Assembly: GCA_030248135.1 (NCBI GenBank)
Contig: JASANC010003464.1
Coordinates: forward strand, 124,001-188,000
Length of the DNA: 64,000 nucleotides
DNA from: Theristus sp. LFF4_11
Lineage: Eukaryota; Nematoda; Chromadorea; Monhysterida; Xyalidae
Direction of reading: 5' to 3'
The translations under genes and the position numbers were made by a program. The notes beneath the pieces are model-generated. The model ran no database searches, was not told the origin of the DNA, and saw only the letters and a program-made list of their open reading frames with translations. Below, in pieces: positions 12,601-25,300 of this stretch. The stretch's first letter is position 1. The number at the start of each line of letters is the position of its first letter.

Positions 12601-13335
12601 AACGCACCAAGTGTGCTTTGTAATCCAGAACATCAGGGATTTTGCTTTGATCGCCAAGCAGTTTACCCAGATCACGCAGTCGTGGTGTAACCAAATGAAG
12701 AAAGTTTGCAGCAAGCGTTAAAAATGCGTCACGCGGTTTTCGAAACGAATCTCGTTGCAATTCCGTTTCAGCTCCGCCAACTCCACCGGATTGAGCGTTG
12801 CCATCCGGCCATCCTCCGACCGACTTTTTGGACTCCCCACGAATTGGCACTTTTGTGCTACAAAGTGTAAAATTCAGCCCTGTCGATGTGAAAATGTGAC
12901 ACCTGTAACATCGATTTTGAATTCAACTACCTGATCCAAAACTGTCCCGATTCTTCGTTTCCAGCTTGGCTTTGTTCAAATGGTTGTGGGGATTCGATGG
13001 TTGGAATTGATTTGTTTCGGCCGCCAACTGTCACAATATCAAATGCTTTTTGCGGCCCAGAGAAACTTCTGAAAAATCATCTATCAAAAAGACATTTTCA
13101 AACTAGGCAGCGTACTAAAGATTTGAGCGTAATTTGCAGATATATTCAATGTACATGTATCCAACCAACCTGGCAAGTACGTCACACGCATTTATGAGAG
13201 CGCGTAGCTCAACGACCAGGATCATCACCATGCTCAATTCGTACTTCAGTGCCGTTTGTGTTCGGCCAGCACGACGCGATTCGCTTTCTAATTGCTGCAC
13301 ACAGTGCGGAAGGAGTGCGTTCATGATAAGCTGAA
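9627..13335 (-). CDS. unc80: unc80 exons, C-terminal region and stop
   Basis: Exons between 13335 and 9627 encode LESESRRAGRTQTALKYELS, FRKPRDAFLTLAANFLHLVT, ALSLLKMAPHDSAILSCQG with STDWSVEQNRSALNMVLRRL, IVMPLFLRAATAKK, IMIVSFGKQLAGHWHKIAKI with LWSFVDFATMVDTPLTVLIG, and LLTELAEELQLLKEDFANRS. The tail is polar: ILEQHSRTPTIADLHSDSG, then QKRTKSLMKR joined to FVSFTGSPTTAMSHG. The final exon starts after the acceptor at about 9795 and stops at TGA 9629-9627. The tail is shorter than in vertebrates and poorly conserved, as in other invertebrate UNC80 proteins. Confidence 0.85.
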
Positions 13336-16300
13336 ATGTTAGGCAGACTGTTGTATGATAACATCAGTTTGGCACTTGAGGTGAATGCACACCACACCAG
13401 CAAGCGGAATTTACCAGCATCTGATATGATCGTTTTGAGCCGGGTGCATAAGCGCAGACAGTCACGCAACTGCTGATTGCGTCTGTCAACAGTGAAAACG
13501 TGTTTGGATCGTCACGGTAGCACAGATCCAAGGCCTTCAATGGCTTTTCTGCTTTGACTAGTTTGAGAATCTCCAAGTGATCGGTGGCACCTTCAAGTTG
13601 CTCCAACGCCATGACAAGTTTGAATAAATGTTTGGATTTTATCTGAAAAAATATGAAATTTCTTATTCGAGTTGATCAGACAACTATTAAAAAAAATAAT
13701 ATTCATCAGATACATATATATACATACCAGCATTGGATCGAATTCAAAATCGCATTCATTTGTATCCAGAATGCTTGCAATTGATCCAAACATCTAGAAA
13801 CAGAGGGATAAGGAAGCATGCCTCATACTTATTTGACCAGAATAATCAACTGTACCTGCAGAAGGAATGGTTTACGATGAAGAATGTAGAATTGTTTACA
13901 CAGGAACTCAATGACCTGGCAGAGCAGGTTGTTGGTTTGCCGCTGCGAGTAGCAGCGCAAGATAGTCGGCATTATCAGAAAGTATCTGAAATTGCAATGG
14001 TGACGGAATATAATAACGCAAGAAGCCAACAAGTGGCAGTCCTAACCCGTTGTTACTGAACAGATTGTTGAAATGCACGGCCATATCGATGTATGTAGCA
14101 GCACAGTGACGCAGCACTGTAGCGTCTTCGCAGTGCATAATCATCACGCCGTTGATGACGTTGATGAACAAATGCAGATCGGCAAACATAAATGCGTTTT
14201 CCATTCCCGACAATATGCCAGTCATAAGCTGCATAAGATTCAATGAAATAAAGCTAAATTTGGCTTCTTTGTGATGTCGCCCTCGTGGCCAGGTGGTAGC
14301 GCGTTAGACTATTGTCTGTGCGCTCGGGGGATCGAGCCCCGCCGACGGATGTATAAGCACTTAATGACAGAGAAACCTCGATGGGCATCCTACTCGACGG
14401 CGTTCTGTACGCTTTTCTGGGTTAGCCCTGGCTAAAAACGTCGCCTAAAATCCCATAAACAACAACAATAATAAGATAACAACAACAACAAAACAGTTCG
14501 AAAATAGTTTTTAGTGTACAAATTTCACCTGTGCCCATGCTTGTTTGTGCAGCGTGTCCATGCAATGTAGTTCAGCACCGAACGGTCCATCGTACATGCC
14601 AAAGCAGGCCTCAAGCGCCTTGCGGGGAAACGCTGCTAGTCGTGTTAGCTCTTCGTGCAGGAAGTGAATTCGCTGTGGAATCTGTAAGCCAAATACATTT
14701 TCGACAGCAGAAAACCAGTGCAGCGAAAAAATAGTTCACCAATTTTTCGGGGGAATGTTTGAGCACACTTGCAGTCAACAGCACCTTACCGACGTCGGTG
14801 AATTTCAATGTGAATGCCTGGAATGGTGTTCATTTACTTCTAAGTCATTTTATAACAGTTTTATAATATTTCGATTTTCTTTTGATACACAGCAAACGAA
14901 CCATTTGACGTGCTTGGGTCCACGCCTTGTCGGGATCGAGTTGGACCAGGTTCAATTGCGGATATTGTGACCGATGGAAGAAATAAAAGTCCCTGAATAG
15001 TCATGTCAGTTGCTTCGGGTCCTCATGAACGAGGAAAGCCTTTTGTTTTGTTTGTGGTTGATAAAAAATGGACAGCAAGCTAACCGAACAAATGCGTTTG
15101 GCGCATGTAACATGCCAGTTTTGCTGTCAACAAGAAAGTACGAATCCATTTCGTTTTCGGGAATGTTGAAGAAGTCAAGACTGTCTGTCAACAGTTGTTG
15201 AAATTGAGTTTCCTAAAACGGGATTATGGTTCTGCTTTTATAGCGCAAAAATCTATTTGAATGGAATGTTTATTTACCGTCGACTTACCTCATGGATCGG
15301 AAATTGCGATGGAATTCCTGTGTCGTCCGAGCCGTGGACGAGTATTTTCTTTGCGCTTGGTACGTTTGCGGCAATCAGGATGGCGTGCTATAGAACGCCT
15401 TTGTGAGGTTCAGGTAATGATAATTGAAAAATTTCACAACTTACATCACATTGCTCTTTTCGCAGTGTTTGCTTGACATCTTTGAAATACAAGCCCTGTA
15501 CGCTCGGTGCAACCTGAAAAAGAAAACTAAAAATCGTAAAAAAAGTGTAGTTTAAAATAATTGTGTTGTATGACTGACCAGCCAAAGTATGCTGAGCGCC
15601 ATCGAAATAGCCCGTTGGCTTCCTTCGCATGGCGAGCGAACGTAATACATTATAAAACCGATCTGCGAAAATGTCAAATTGCTTAAATTTGATGACAGTT
15701 GCTGGTATCAAAACGGTGCGATTCTACACTAACCAAATAGTTGAAAAGTGAAAAGGCAGCTTGCGATGGTAGCTGACGAAATTTCTCTAGCAGGCGACGC
15801 AAATGACCAAACAACTGTTCCTGAAAAATAGAAAATACTATCATCGTATTCGAATTCATTGTGTATTGCAGATGCTGTGTAGTTTTGAATTTTGTGAGAA
15901 ACCAAAAAATTCTTCAACATGCCTGGCGATCCCGATTCGTGATCTTCTCGAGAAAATGGCGCAGAAATAAGGTCGGATCTTCCACCAAGCACGACCAGAC
16001 GACTTTACGTGCCACTTCGCTGACTGAAACAAGAAAAATTATTTTGCTAAAAGCATTCATTTTATTTCGCAAAAAGAACGAAACTCCGATAAAACTGTAT
16101 GAACAGCATGTACTTTTCAGCGTGTCCGACAGTCGTGCTGTCCAAACCGTACCAGAGCGTTGCTCACATTTAAGAGAACGGACGTTTATTGTACATGTCT
16201 CACACAGGAAAACGTAGTGTTTACCTGCAACTCCGTCAGCATCCACTTGTGCGTCTTCAACAAGCGAAATCAGCTGAGGTACAGTGGACAGTAAACACGA

Positions 16301-19300
16301 CGGAAACAGAGGCTGTGCGTAGGGCATCTGTTGAGTTGCAGGCCGACTGGTGTGGGCACCGTGACCATCGGCATCATCTGTAGTTACCATTATTCTTTTT
16401 TAAAATAAAAAATGCAAAAAGAGCCAGAGAACAAACATGCAGACAGACCATCTTCTTCAACAGTTGCCGTCTGTGCTGGGTGTGCAAAGAGTGCGGGTTC
16501 ATACGCAGACTGCAGCGCAGCAGGAGTCGCACGCAATGTGTACTGCTCACGGAGTTCGCATTGACGTTGCTCTGCTTCGCTCATTGCTCGACGCATCACG
16601 TCCTGTTTCTGCTTGCGTCGCGTTTTTGTCATAGCCATGATTGTTGACATCTTCAAATGTTTAGTTGGTTTGGTAGTGCTAAAATTACTTGAGATTACAC
16701 TTACAGTCGAACTCAATAAAATGTGAAATCAGCTGATTGGTCGGCCGAGGGAGGCTGCTCACACTCCGCACCCTTCTTTTTTCGTGGATCTGGATTCCAT
16801 TGAAACGTGTTTCTTGTGAATGAATGTGAATTTCCAGCACCCTTTTCATGCTAAACATAAATTCAAAGGGTTGGAGAACTGCGAAATTCAGATTTTTTTA
16901 TTCAACAGCTCAAAATACATTTTTTTATTGACGACGACGACGACGACGTCGCTTAATTTTTGCGTGTGAACTCAAATACAAAAGCCTGAAATGAGTGCGC
17001 TGTGTAGCCAGCTGAAGGGGGTTTTATTCCTAGCTGACCGATCGACATGCGTCCGCAATTAAAAAAAATGCGTTCCGACTTCGCGGACGACGACGACACG
17101 ACGATGACTTTGCTTTCATCTTTCGTTTTCACCGTTTTCAAGTTGTTTTTGGTAAACTGCTGTGTTCATTTACTTGGTGCACGCAGCAAACCATGCACAG
17201 CGCACTCCTTTCAGGCTTTTGTCTTCGTCGTCGTCGTCGTCATGAAACAAAAAATACATTTTGAGCTGTTGATTTGAAAAAAAATTCTGAATTTTGCAGT
17301 CTCTAACATTTTCAGTTTATTTTTAGCGTGAAAAGGTGCTGGAAATTCACACTCATTCAAAAGAAGCACGTTTCAATAGAATCCAGATCCACGAAAAAAG
17401 AAGGGTGCGGAGTGTGAGCAGCCTCCCCTCGGCCGACCAATCAGCTGATTCCATATTTTATTGAGTTCGACTGTATGCATGAAACTTTCGCCATGATCTC
17501 ATGAAAGTTCACTGAATTGTACCGTGCTTCGTTCTTCCTCCTTCAACGACAGTTCTTCAATAGACATTTTAACATGCGGCATCCACGGCGGATCGACGAC
17601 GCCTGCCTGCGATTGCCCTATCGGTGGTGAAGGCAGCGTAAAATCAATACTCGGTGGTGGTACCTTAAGAACACATACACTTCATCTGATTACTGTTGAA
17701 CTCGGACAAAAAGTCGAAATAAATGAATTGGTTAATTGTCTAACTCTGAAATGCATTTGAGCTCCTTCCTCCATTTTTAACCAGCAGTGGTAGCGATTGC
17801 GCCAAAGGGCGTAAAATCTAACAATCGCTGCACTGCGACGAGTTGCATCGGCATTGTCTAATTCGGAGCGAATGATTTGCATGCACTGTTCAGGTTGTTT
17901 CACCGATGCCACAATGAACATTGCTGCTGAAAAAGTAATCTGACGTGCTTGACACTTTTGGGCAGTGTAGTGTCGAATTAAATCCGAAAAAATACTTTCT
18001 CAAAGTGACCTGCGTAAGTGCACACTTGTCGATCAGATTGAAGCAGCATTTCCCATGCAACTGGGATTATGTCTTGATAGTTTGGTTCGGCCAATATAAG
18101 CGCTGCCTTTAAACTCACGGACAATGGAGCATGCATTGGATTACCAATCTAAGAATTGTACTTTTTTGTTTTATGCAAGCATTGAATTATTGATTTCAGA
18201 GGTAGTGTATTTTTTGTATTACCTGAGTTTTGATATATCTGCAAATCGGTTCCTCCTTAGCTTGACGTTCTTTTGCTTTTTGATTACCGTCATCGATAGG
18301 CGAGTCGGGTGATGCCGATTTTTTGCTTTTGCCGTCAAATTTGTCTTTCTCCTTGAAGAGTTTGTAGGAAATTTTATTATTTTTAGTAATTTTGTAATTT
18401 AACGTGCAAACCTTATTTGATGAATCGTCCGCTGCCATTTCGTTTAGTTTTTCTAGTAACATCAGAGACTTCACTTGTTTTGAATCCAGCTGTGTGCCCC
18501 CGCGCATAAATGCACTTTCGCGCCTGGAGGCGCCAACACCAGCAGCCGGTAGTCCACCTCCCGATCGGGTTGAATACTTAATGAAAAACACTGCTATGTA
18601 AGAATAATAAACAATACGTGAACACAAGAGGCCTACTCGGGCATGTTTCGACATTTGATACTCGTGCCACGAATCAATCAATTGACGTCGCTTGTCAAAT
18701 TCGCCTTCCATCGGGAACTGTTCGCGATAAACTTTGCGTAATGCAATCATTAGTCGATGACTCTGACGTGTTACACGTTCAAAGCAGCATGGATGACAAT
18801 ACCTCTGGTGGGTACAGACGAAGTTGAAACTGTTTGCTAATCGCATTACAACCTGAAGTTTGTTTCGTTTTAAATTTCGTTGTTTGTTTGTCAACAACTC
18901 ATCTGGAGTCAGCTCTTGATGAACGATAAAGAAACTCACGTTTAGCCACGGCATTTCCCGCATCATTTCTTGCTCTGTCTCGATAAACTGATCATACTGC
19001 TGTGCAGACGATGCTGCGCCGCCTTGCGGCTGGTCACTGGAGCCGGTTGTGTCACCAGTGCCAGCATCAGACGCCGCGCCGAATCCACTGGACACTTTGC
19101 GTATCGTTGATGATGCTCGTCGCGACGCATCTGCCGACGTGTAGCTGGTTGCTCCTTATATATTTACATCAACGGTAAATAAACAATGGCGAATTTCAGT
19201 TTTTGCCCACTTTCACGACTCACACCGTAAAATTGAATGCAGTTACGTGTTTACACAATGCACTCCAGTTTCTGAAGAGAGGGAAGCGACGGCGTTGCCG

Positions 19301-22300
19301 TTTCGGCAAGTGCTGTACATCATTCATTGTTTTGTCTGCTTTGCCATGCAATCAACTAAAAATTCTTATCTGCAGCTGCACTGGGATGTACAAGTTGCGA
19401 ATTGGAAGCTATGTAATCCCGGTGGATTTTGTTGCATTCAACGAATTTCAACATGTGCACAGACGGCGGTTTCATCATTCTCTCTTATGTTGTTCTGCTG
19501 TGTGTGTCACAAACAAACACAAAAGTGCCAAAAAACTAAAAGGCAGCCAAAAGACGTGATGTGAATCACGGGAAAGACGCATTGGTGCTTGTTCAACAAG
19601 AACAGCAAACAAAAAAACTGTTGCGAACGTAACGAGTGGTGCAACTGCAGTCTAATTCGGCACACACTTTGCAAAAAATCAAACAACATCTCAGTGGCCA
19701 AACCACAAAAAATAAATCATATTTTAGACATAAATATCAACATAACAACAAAACTGAGGGTATTGATAAAACTACATACCCGCACCCAAACTACAGACCC
19801 AATGTCTGGTCCAGAAATCCGTTGATAAAACTACAGACCCAATGTTGTTGGAAAATACTCAAATTTGCAAAAATTTCAAAAAAAATAAAATTGGTCAAAA
19901 ATCTGCCAAAGTAAACGCAATTGGCTGGATACGGGTTCCAAATGTAAAAAATGACTTCAAAGTTGGTGAAAAAATTAATTTTAATAAAAATATGTCTGAT
20001 CACGCGTTCAGTATTGTTGGCTTTATGCTGCTGATGTTACACGTTCCGTATCTTAGTTCTATGTGCTCTCCGGAGAATAAAAACACACGGCAGTTCTGGG
20101 CTATTATTGCCTGCTCATGTTATCGATTTCCCAAAGTATCATTTCCCAAGATACATGAGCATGGAATATGGACTCAGGCTACCCTGAAAGAACGTGCTTC
20201 ACAAATGAACTACATACATATCTTTGCTTGCTATGCACCGAACATTTTTACTTGATTATTATTTGTTTCCACTTGTTTTGTTATCATAATCTGTACTTTT
20301 GTCTGACAGCAAAACCACAGCTCATTGACATCAGCGCACAAATTTCTCACAATAAAACAACTACATATATGAAAAGCTGTATTTTAATTTTACGTTTTAG
20401 GGCACGGAATGGCTGAATAAACATGGAGACTTTTTTCAGGGTGCAAGGAGCGAGCGAAGTTTGAATTAAGGAAAAAATCGTTTAAAATCCCAACAGTCTG
20501 TCAAAGTTGACGTGTCTATTTAAACTCATTGTATTCTGTTCATTGAATTCTGTTCATTGTATTCTGTTCATTCATGAAAAAGACAACTCCTCGCATGCGA
20601 GTGATCCCGCCTTGATGGAGAATACAAGGACTGCCTTATTTATTCGGCCATACTGTATCATAAAAATAATACACATGTTGATACACACCTTGTTCTTTTC
20701 AGAGCACACAGAACTGACGTACGCAACGTGTAACATCAGCAGCATACTGTAAAGCCAACAATACTGAACGCGTAGCGTACTGAAGTTTTAATTGAAATGT
20801 TGAAGTTCCCGCCAATTTTAACGTTGTTTTTTATATTTCCAACCCGTATCCAACCAATTACATTTATTTTAGCAGAGTTTTGGCCAATTTAATTTTTTTG
20901 AAATTTTTGTAAATTTTGAACAGTTTTTAAACTGTTAAAACAACATCGGGTCTGTAGTTTTATCAACGGATTTCTGGACCAGACCCTACCCAACACCGGA
21001 TCTGTAGTTTCATCACACAATGTTTATCGGTTCGGGTCGGGTGCGGGTGTGTTTAGCCGCCCTGATAATTTATAGTATCAGTTGATTGGCTGGTGTTTTG
21101 CCTGAGATCAGGTTTAACAAAAAAGATATTTTATCTTTTTATGTTTTTTTGTTTTTGATGTGCGAGCGTTTGTGAAAACGAACAGTTGGAATTTAAGTTG
21201 GAAAATCAATGTGAAACCTTGTTTTGGGATTGGGAGGTTTTGGGAGGTGCAGAAAAAAGCAGCACTATTGATGGCGAACTTTTTTTTGTTTTTGCAAAAA
21301 ATAGCGACGGTGGTGCATGGTGCAAACAAACAATTTCGCTATCACAAGCAAAGAAATATGATGCGTCGCTTCTCGCCTGAGAAGCTCTTATGTTTGTGTC
21401 TTCGCCGTCGCCGTCGTTATGTTTGTGCCAAAACAAAAAAGTTCGCCATCGAAAGTGCTGCTTTTTTCTGCACCTCCCAAACAAGATTTCACATTGATTT
21501 TCCATCTCAAATTTGCAACTGTTCGCTTTCACAAAACCATTTAAAAAAGATGAAATTTCTTTTATGTTGGACTCGATCTCAGACAAATCACCAGCCAATC
21601 AGCTAAAACAACAAATTATCCAGGGCGACTATAGTTTTATCAGTACCCGAAAACTGAAAAGTTAACATGATCACAAACAACTCCACAATACAGCAGACGC
21701 ACCATCAAATGTGACACATGACACTGTCCTCACTCACTGTTGTCGTCGGCGCTAACATTATTCTTGAATGATAAATTGAAAACAATAACATACAAAAGGC
21801 GCTTTGTGCAGAACATACCGCCAGTTGGCGCAAGCGGAGATGAGAGAGTCGGATCAATGTGCGAACGCTTGCGGTAAATGCTGCGTCGACGACTCTGTCG
21901 TTTAAATGCACCAGCAGCCGGCTGCAAGTGTACTGAGCCAGTCGTGTGCCGTGTTGCTTCTACAACGACACACATAACATGAAATGAAACCATTCACTGA
22001 CAAAACGCTGTGAAAAAGAACACATGAACGCACAATTCACAGTTTTCACAACAACCAACAACCATAACTATCGTTTCCCGAAATAACAAAACACAATCAC
22101 GCCAAAACATTTTGACCAGAACTGTTCTTTGCTTTAGTAACCTTGTGACCACTAACTAAGACACTTGTTACATTCGTGTTAAACTTTGATTGACCAAAAG
22201 CAGATTTTTTTAACGAACTGATCTTTAGCTTCGTTCTTGATCAAAAGTTGATTGATTTTTTTAAAACATTCTGATTTGTAACTATCTAGTAAGAAACCAA

Positions 22301-25300
22301 GAATCATTGCAAAACAGTTGCCGGTTGCCGAACATAACAAAAAACTCAAAATGCTGAAATAATGAAAACTAGAGCTGAGTACGTTATTTGCAATATAGAA
22401 AGGAGACTGAAATAAATGATCAGTTCATGCTGATTTTTGTATTGCATAATGTAATATACAGCACATATCATCAACCGAAAAGTATTACGGTTCTACCCAT
22501 GCGTTTGTAAACAAAAACATTTTCACCCAAAATGCGTGCAAGAAACGGGGCCCTTTAACAACTCAATAACGATTTAGAAATCTAAAAAAAGATTTTTTTG
22601 TTAGCAGAGAGACTGTTACACAAATACAGTGTAATGTTAGTTACCTGGACTAGCAAGTTCTGGGCCTCCATGAGCAGCCGATGGCACGGGCAACGACAGC
22701 AGTTGGGGTGTGGATGCACGTTGTCCCCCCGTTGCACCGGTGCTCAAACAAGAATGCTGCTGTTGATGCTGTTGGTTGTACTGACTGATGCTGCGTGTCC
22801 ACAGAAACGATGGGTGACGAGAAGCCGGTGACCGGCCTTCCACTTCCACTATACTTCCTGCACGTGACGGTGCCGTGGTCACAAGCGTGCAGGCTGTCGC
22901 TGCTGTATGGTACATTTGTATTTGAAATGCGAATGTTCGTTAAAAACAATTGCTCATAGATGAACTGAAAAACACACACACACACACGGGGTTCCGGCAC
23001 GTTTTTCAGCAGCCGACATGAGACAGAGAAGCTGTGTGAACGATGCAATTGTAGAACACATAAATCATAATTTAAAAAGGTGCAACTGCCAATCCATAGG
23101 TCAGTTAAATTCAAAAAAGGCACACAGTGACTGAAAACGGACTACAGTATGAGGGAAATGACTGTATCACATTACAATCAGTGATTCGAGGAGTATGTGT
23201 TCACGATGTGAACTAAATACGCTGATTTAATGAACGTAATCATAAGAAGCGAAATTATAAAAACTGTAAATACAGTATATAATTATACAGCCCGCTTCAG
23301 AGGACACACAATTAGCAATGGGAGCAGATGACATGCTCATTCGTTGCTGTGCAACACGATACACTCATGATAAAAAATGTTCGGAGCCCAGTTCATCTTG
23401 AAAAACCGTGTGTGACTCAAGCAAAAGCCGATTTTTAGTCGTTAGAACAACTTGCAATAGAATTATGTAGTTGTGAGGATGAGAGATGCCCGAAACACAT
23501 TGCCAAGTGCTTTTAAAAAACGTGCTAAGGTTGCAAAAAACATGTATAGATTTACGTTGTTAGTTAATTGTTACAACGGGCAGATTGAAATGACCCTCGT
23601 TGATATGTGTTCATTTGAAAGTCGCCATTTTTTGAACTATATCTGATCTGGTACTTCATCACTCTCCAGATTAGTTTTTTATGGAGTTTAATAAAGACGG
23701 TTTCTCAGTGTGCTTGCGCAAAAAATGCTACACCACAAACCGGCGTCGCCAGGCTCTTCGTCTGCTACTGCACTTGTTGATTGTGTTGGCGTTGCTGATG
23801 ACTTCTTCACACGTACCGATGTTGTGCGCTGATGTGAACTAGTTGCAGCTGTCGCTGATGTTGTGCTGTCCTTGCCATAAAGCAAACGTGCCCGTCCTTT
23901 TGCCAATCGACGTCCTGAAAAAATGGCTTTCAGCAAGGCGCTTATCACATGGAGAGTCAACAGTGCTTTGTTCAATAAAATATGTGACATATAAATAGAG
24001 AATCCCCACAACAATCAAATAGTGTTACACAGTATTCACTAAATTAAAAGCTGAAACAGTTGCGCGTTCGGCTGTTGCAGTGATTGCGATTGCTTTTTCG
24101 TTTGTCAGACCTCCACAGCAACAACGACAGGCCGGATGCATTTTTTGTTCTTACTTTCACTCTAAACATCTACTAATTAGTGCACAGTACGTTCAAAGTG
24201 GTGCTCAGGACAGAATCATAAATTTGCATGTGTCTTGTCTTCCTGTCAACGACTACTGACGTTGAAACTGTTCTGTGAATCACAATTTGAAACCGTTGGT
24301 TGGTACAGTGCTGCTGAATTAAGTAGCTAACGCACTGCATCGAAAACATTTTTGTGAGAACTAGGGCGAGGAGAAGTGGCACGTTCTTGTACTCTTTAAA
24401 GTGCTGTCGTTGTGTTCGAGCTGTGCTTGTGTGGTGTACACAACCAGTCAGTGCACAACAATCGTTGACCTTCCGTTGTTTCGGCGTCAAAATCAACGGA
24501 CGAGATCAATAGTGGTTGTGTCGAAGTTTCCGGCTCGCTTTGGTGTTTTACAAACGGGTGGTGCATTGCCAGCCATGAAAACTTTTTTGTCGCTGACGAA
24601 GCAGCAGCGGATATCTTTTTGCTTATGTCCAGGGCGCTTCCACCCTGAGGACTCCCATCACTACCTGTGTTTCCAAAACACTGTGAAGCTCTCACATAAT
24701 TTTTTCAACAAAAAAATTCAAAAATTGTAAAAAGCGAAGTATCATTAAAGTTACACCGTGAAAACATTTTCTCACTAAAGCCTTTGTCCACTGACCTTTG
24801 TGTTTGTCATGTTGCGGTTGTGCCTCCTCGAGCGTTTGACTGTCTGTGTGGCTTTGACTTCCCCTTGGTGACAGATCTGCATCTTCGTTTGAACCAGCGT
24901 AGCTAATTCTGCGGTCTTGGCCGTCTGAAATTCAATTTTGGTGGTTCACGTCTTAGAAGTCGTCAGACAGCATCGGTTTTGAACTCACGATGAAGAATGA
25001 CATTCTGTGCCTCAGCAATACTCCCGATGCTGCCGTGTGGTGCAGGACGCGGCTGTGGAAACGCGGCTGTTGACAAGACAGACCAACGACGGTTGCCAAG
25101 CAGTCGCTCATGAGTTGCGTGTATTTGGCCGGCCGTGCTTGCTCGTCCACCATGTGCCACTGTCGCTCCTGTAGCTGTTCAGAGACGCGCCTCATCTTTT
25201 GTGCTGTTTCGAGTGTTTTAGTGAATGAAACGGCAGTCTGCTAGCTATAACTAACCGGTGACAATGCCGGGCACTACCGCGCTTCGAGTTCGCGGTATTT

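Noticed and set aside
14279..14350. Functional tRNA gene
   Set aside because: The Pol III boxes are good, but the acceptor ends do not pair and the anticodon arm has a four-base loop; the body and AAC tail mark a SINE.
21160..21606. Open frames of 148 (+) and 130 (-) codons
   Set aside because: Both lie across the inverted arms of a foldback element, which generate mirrored frames without coding meaning.
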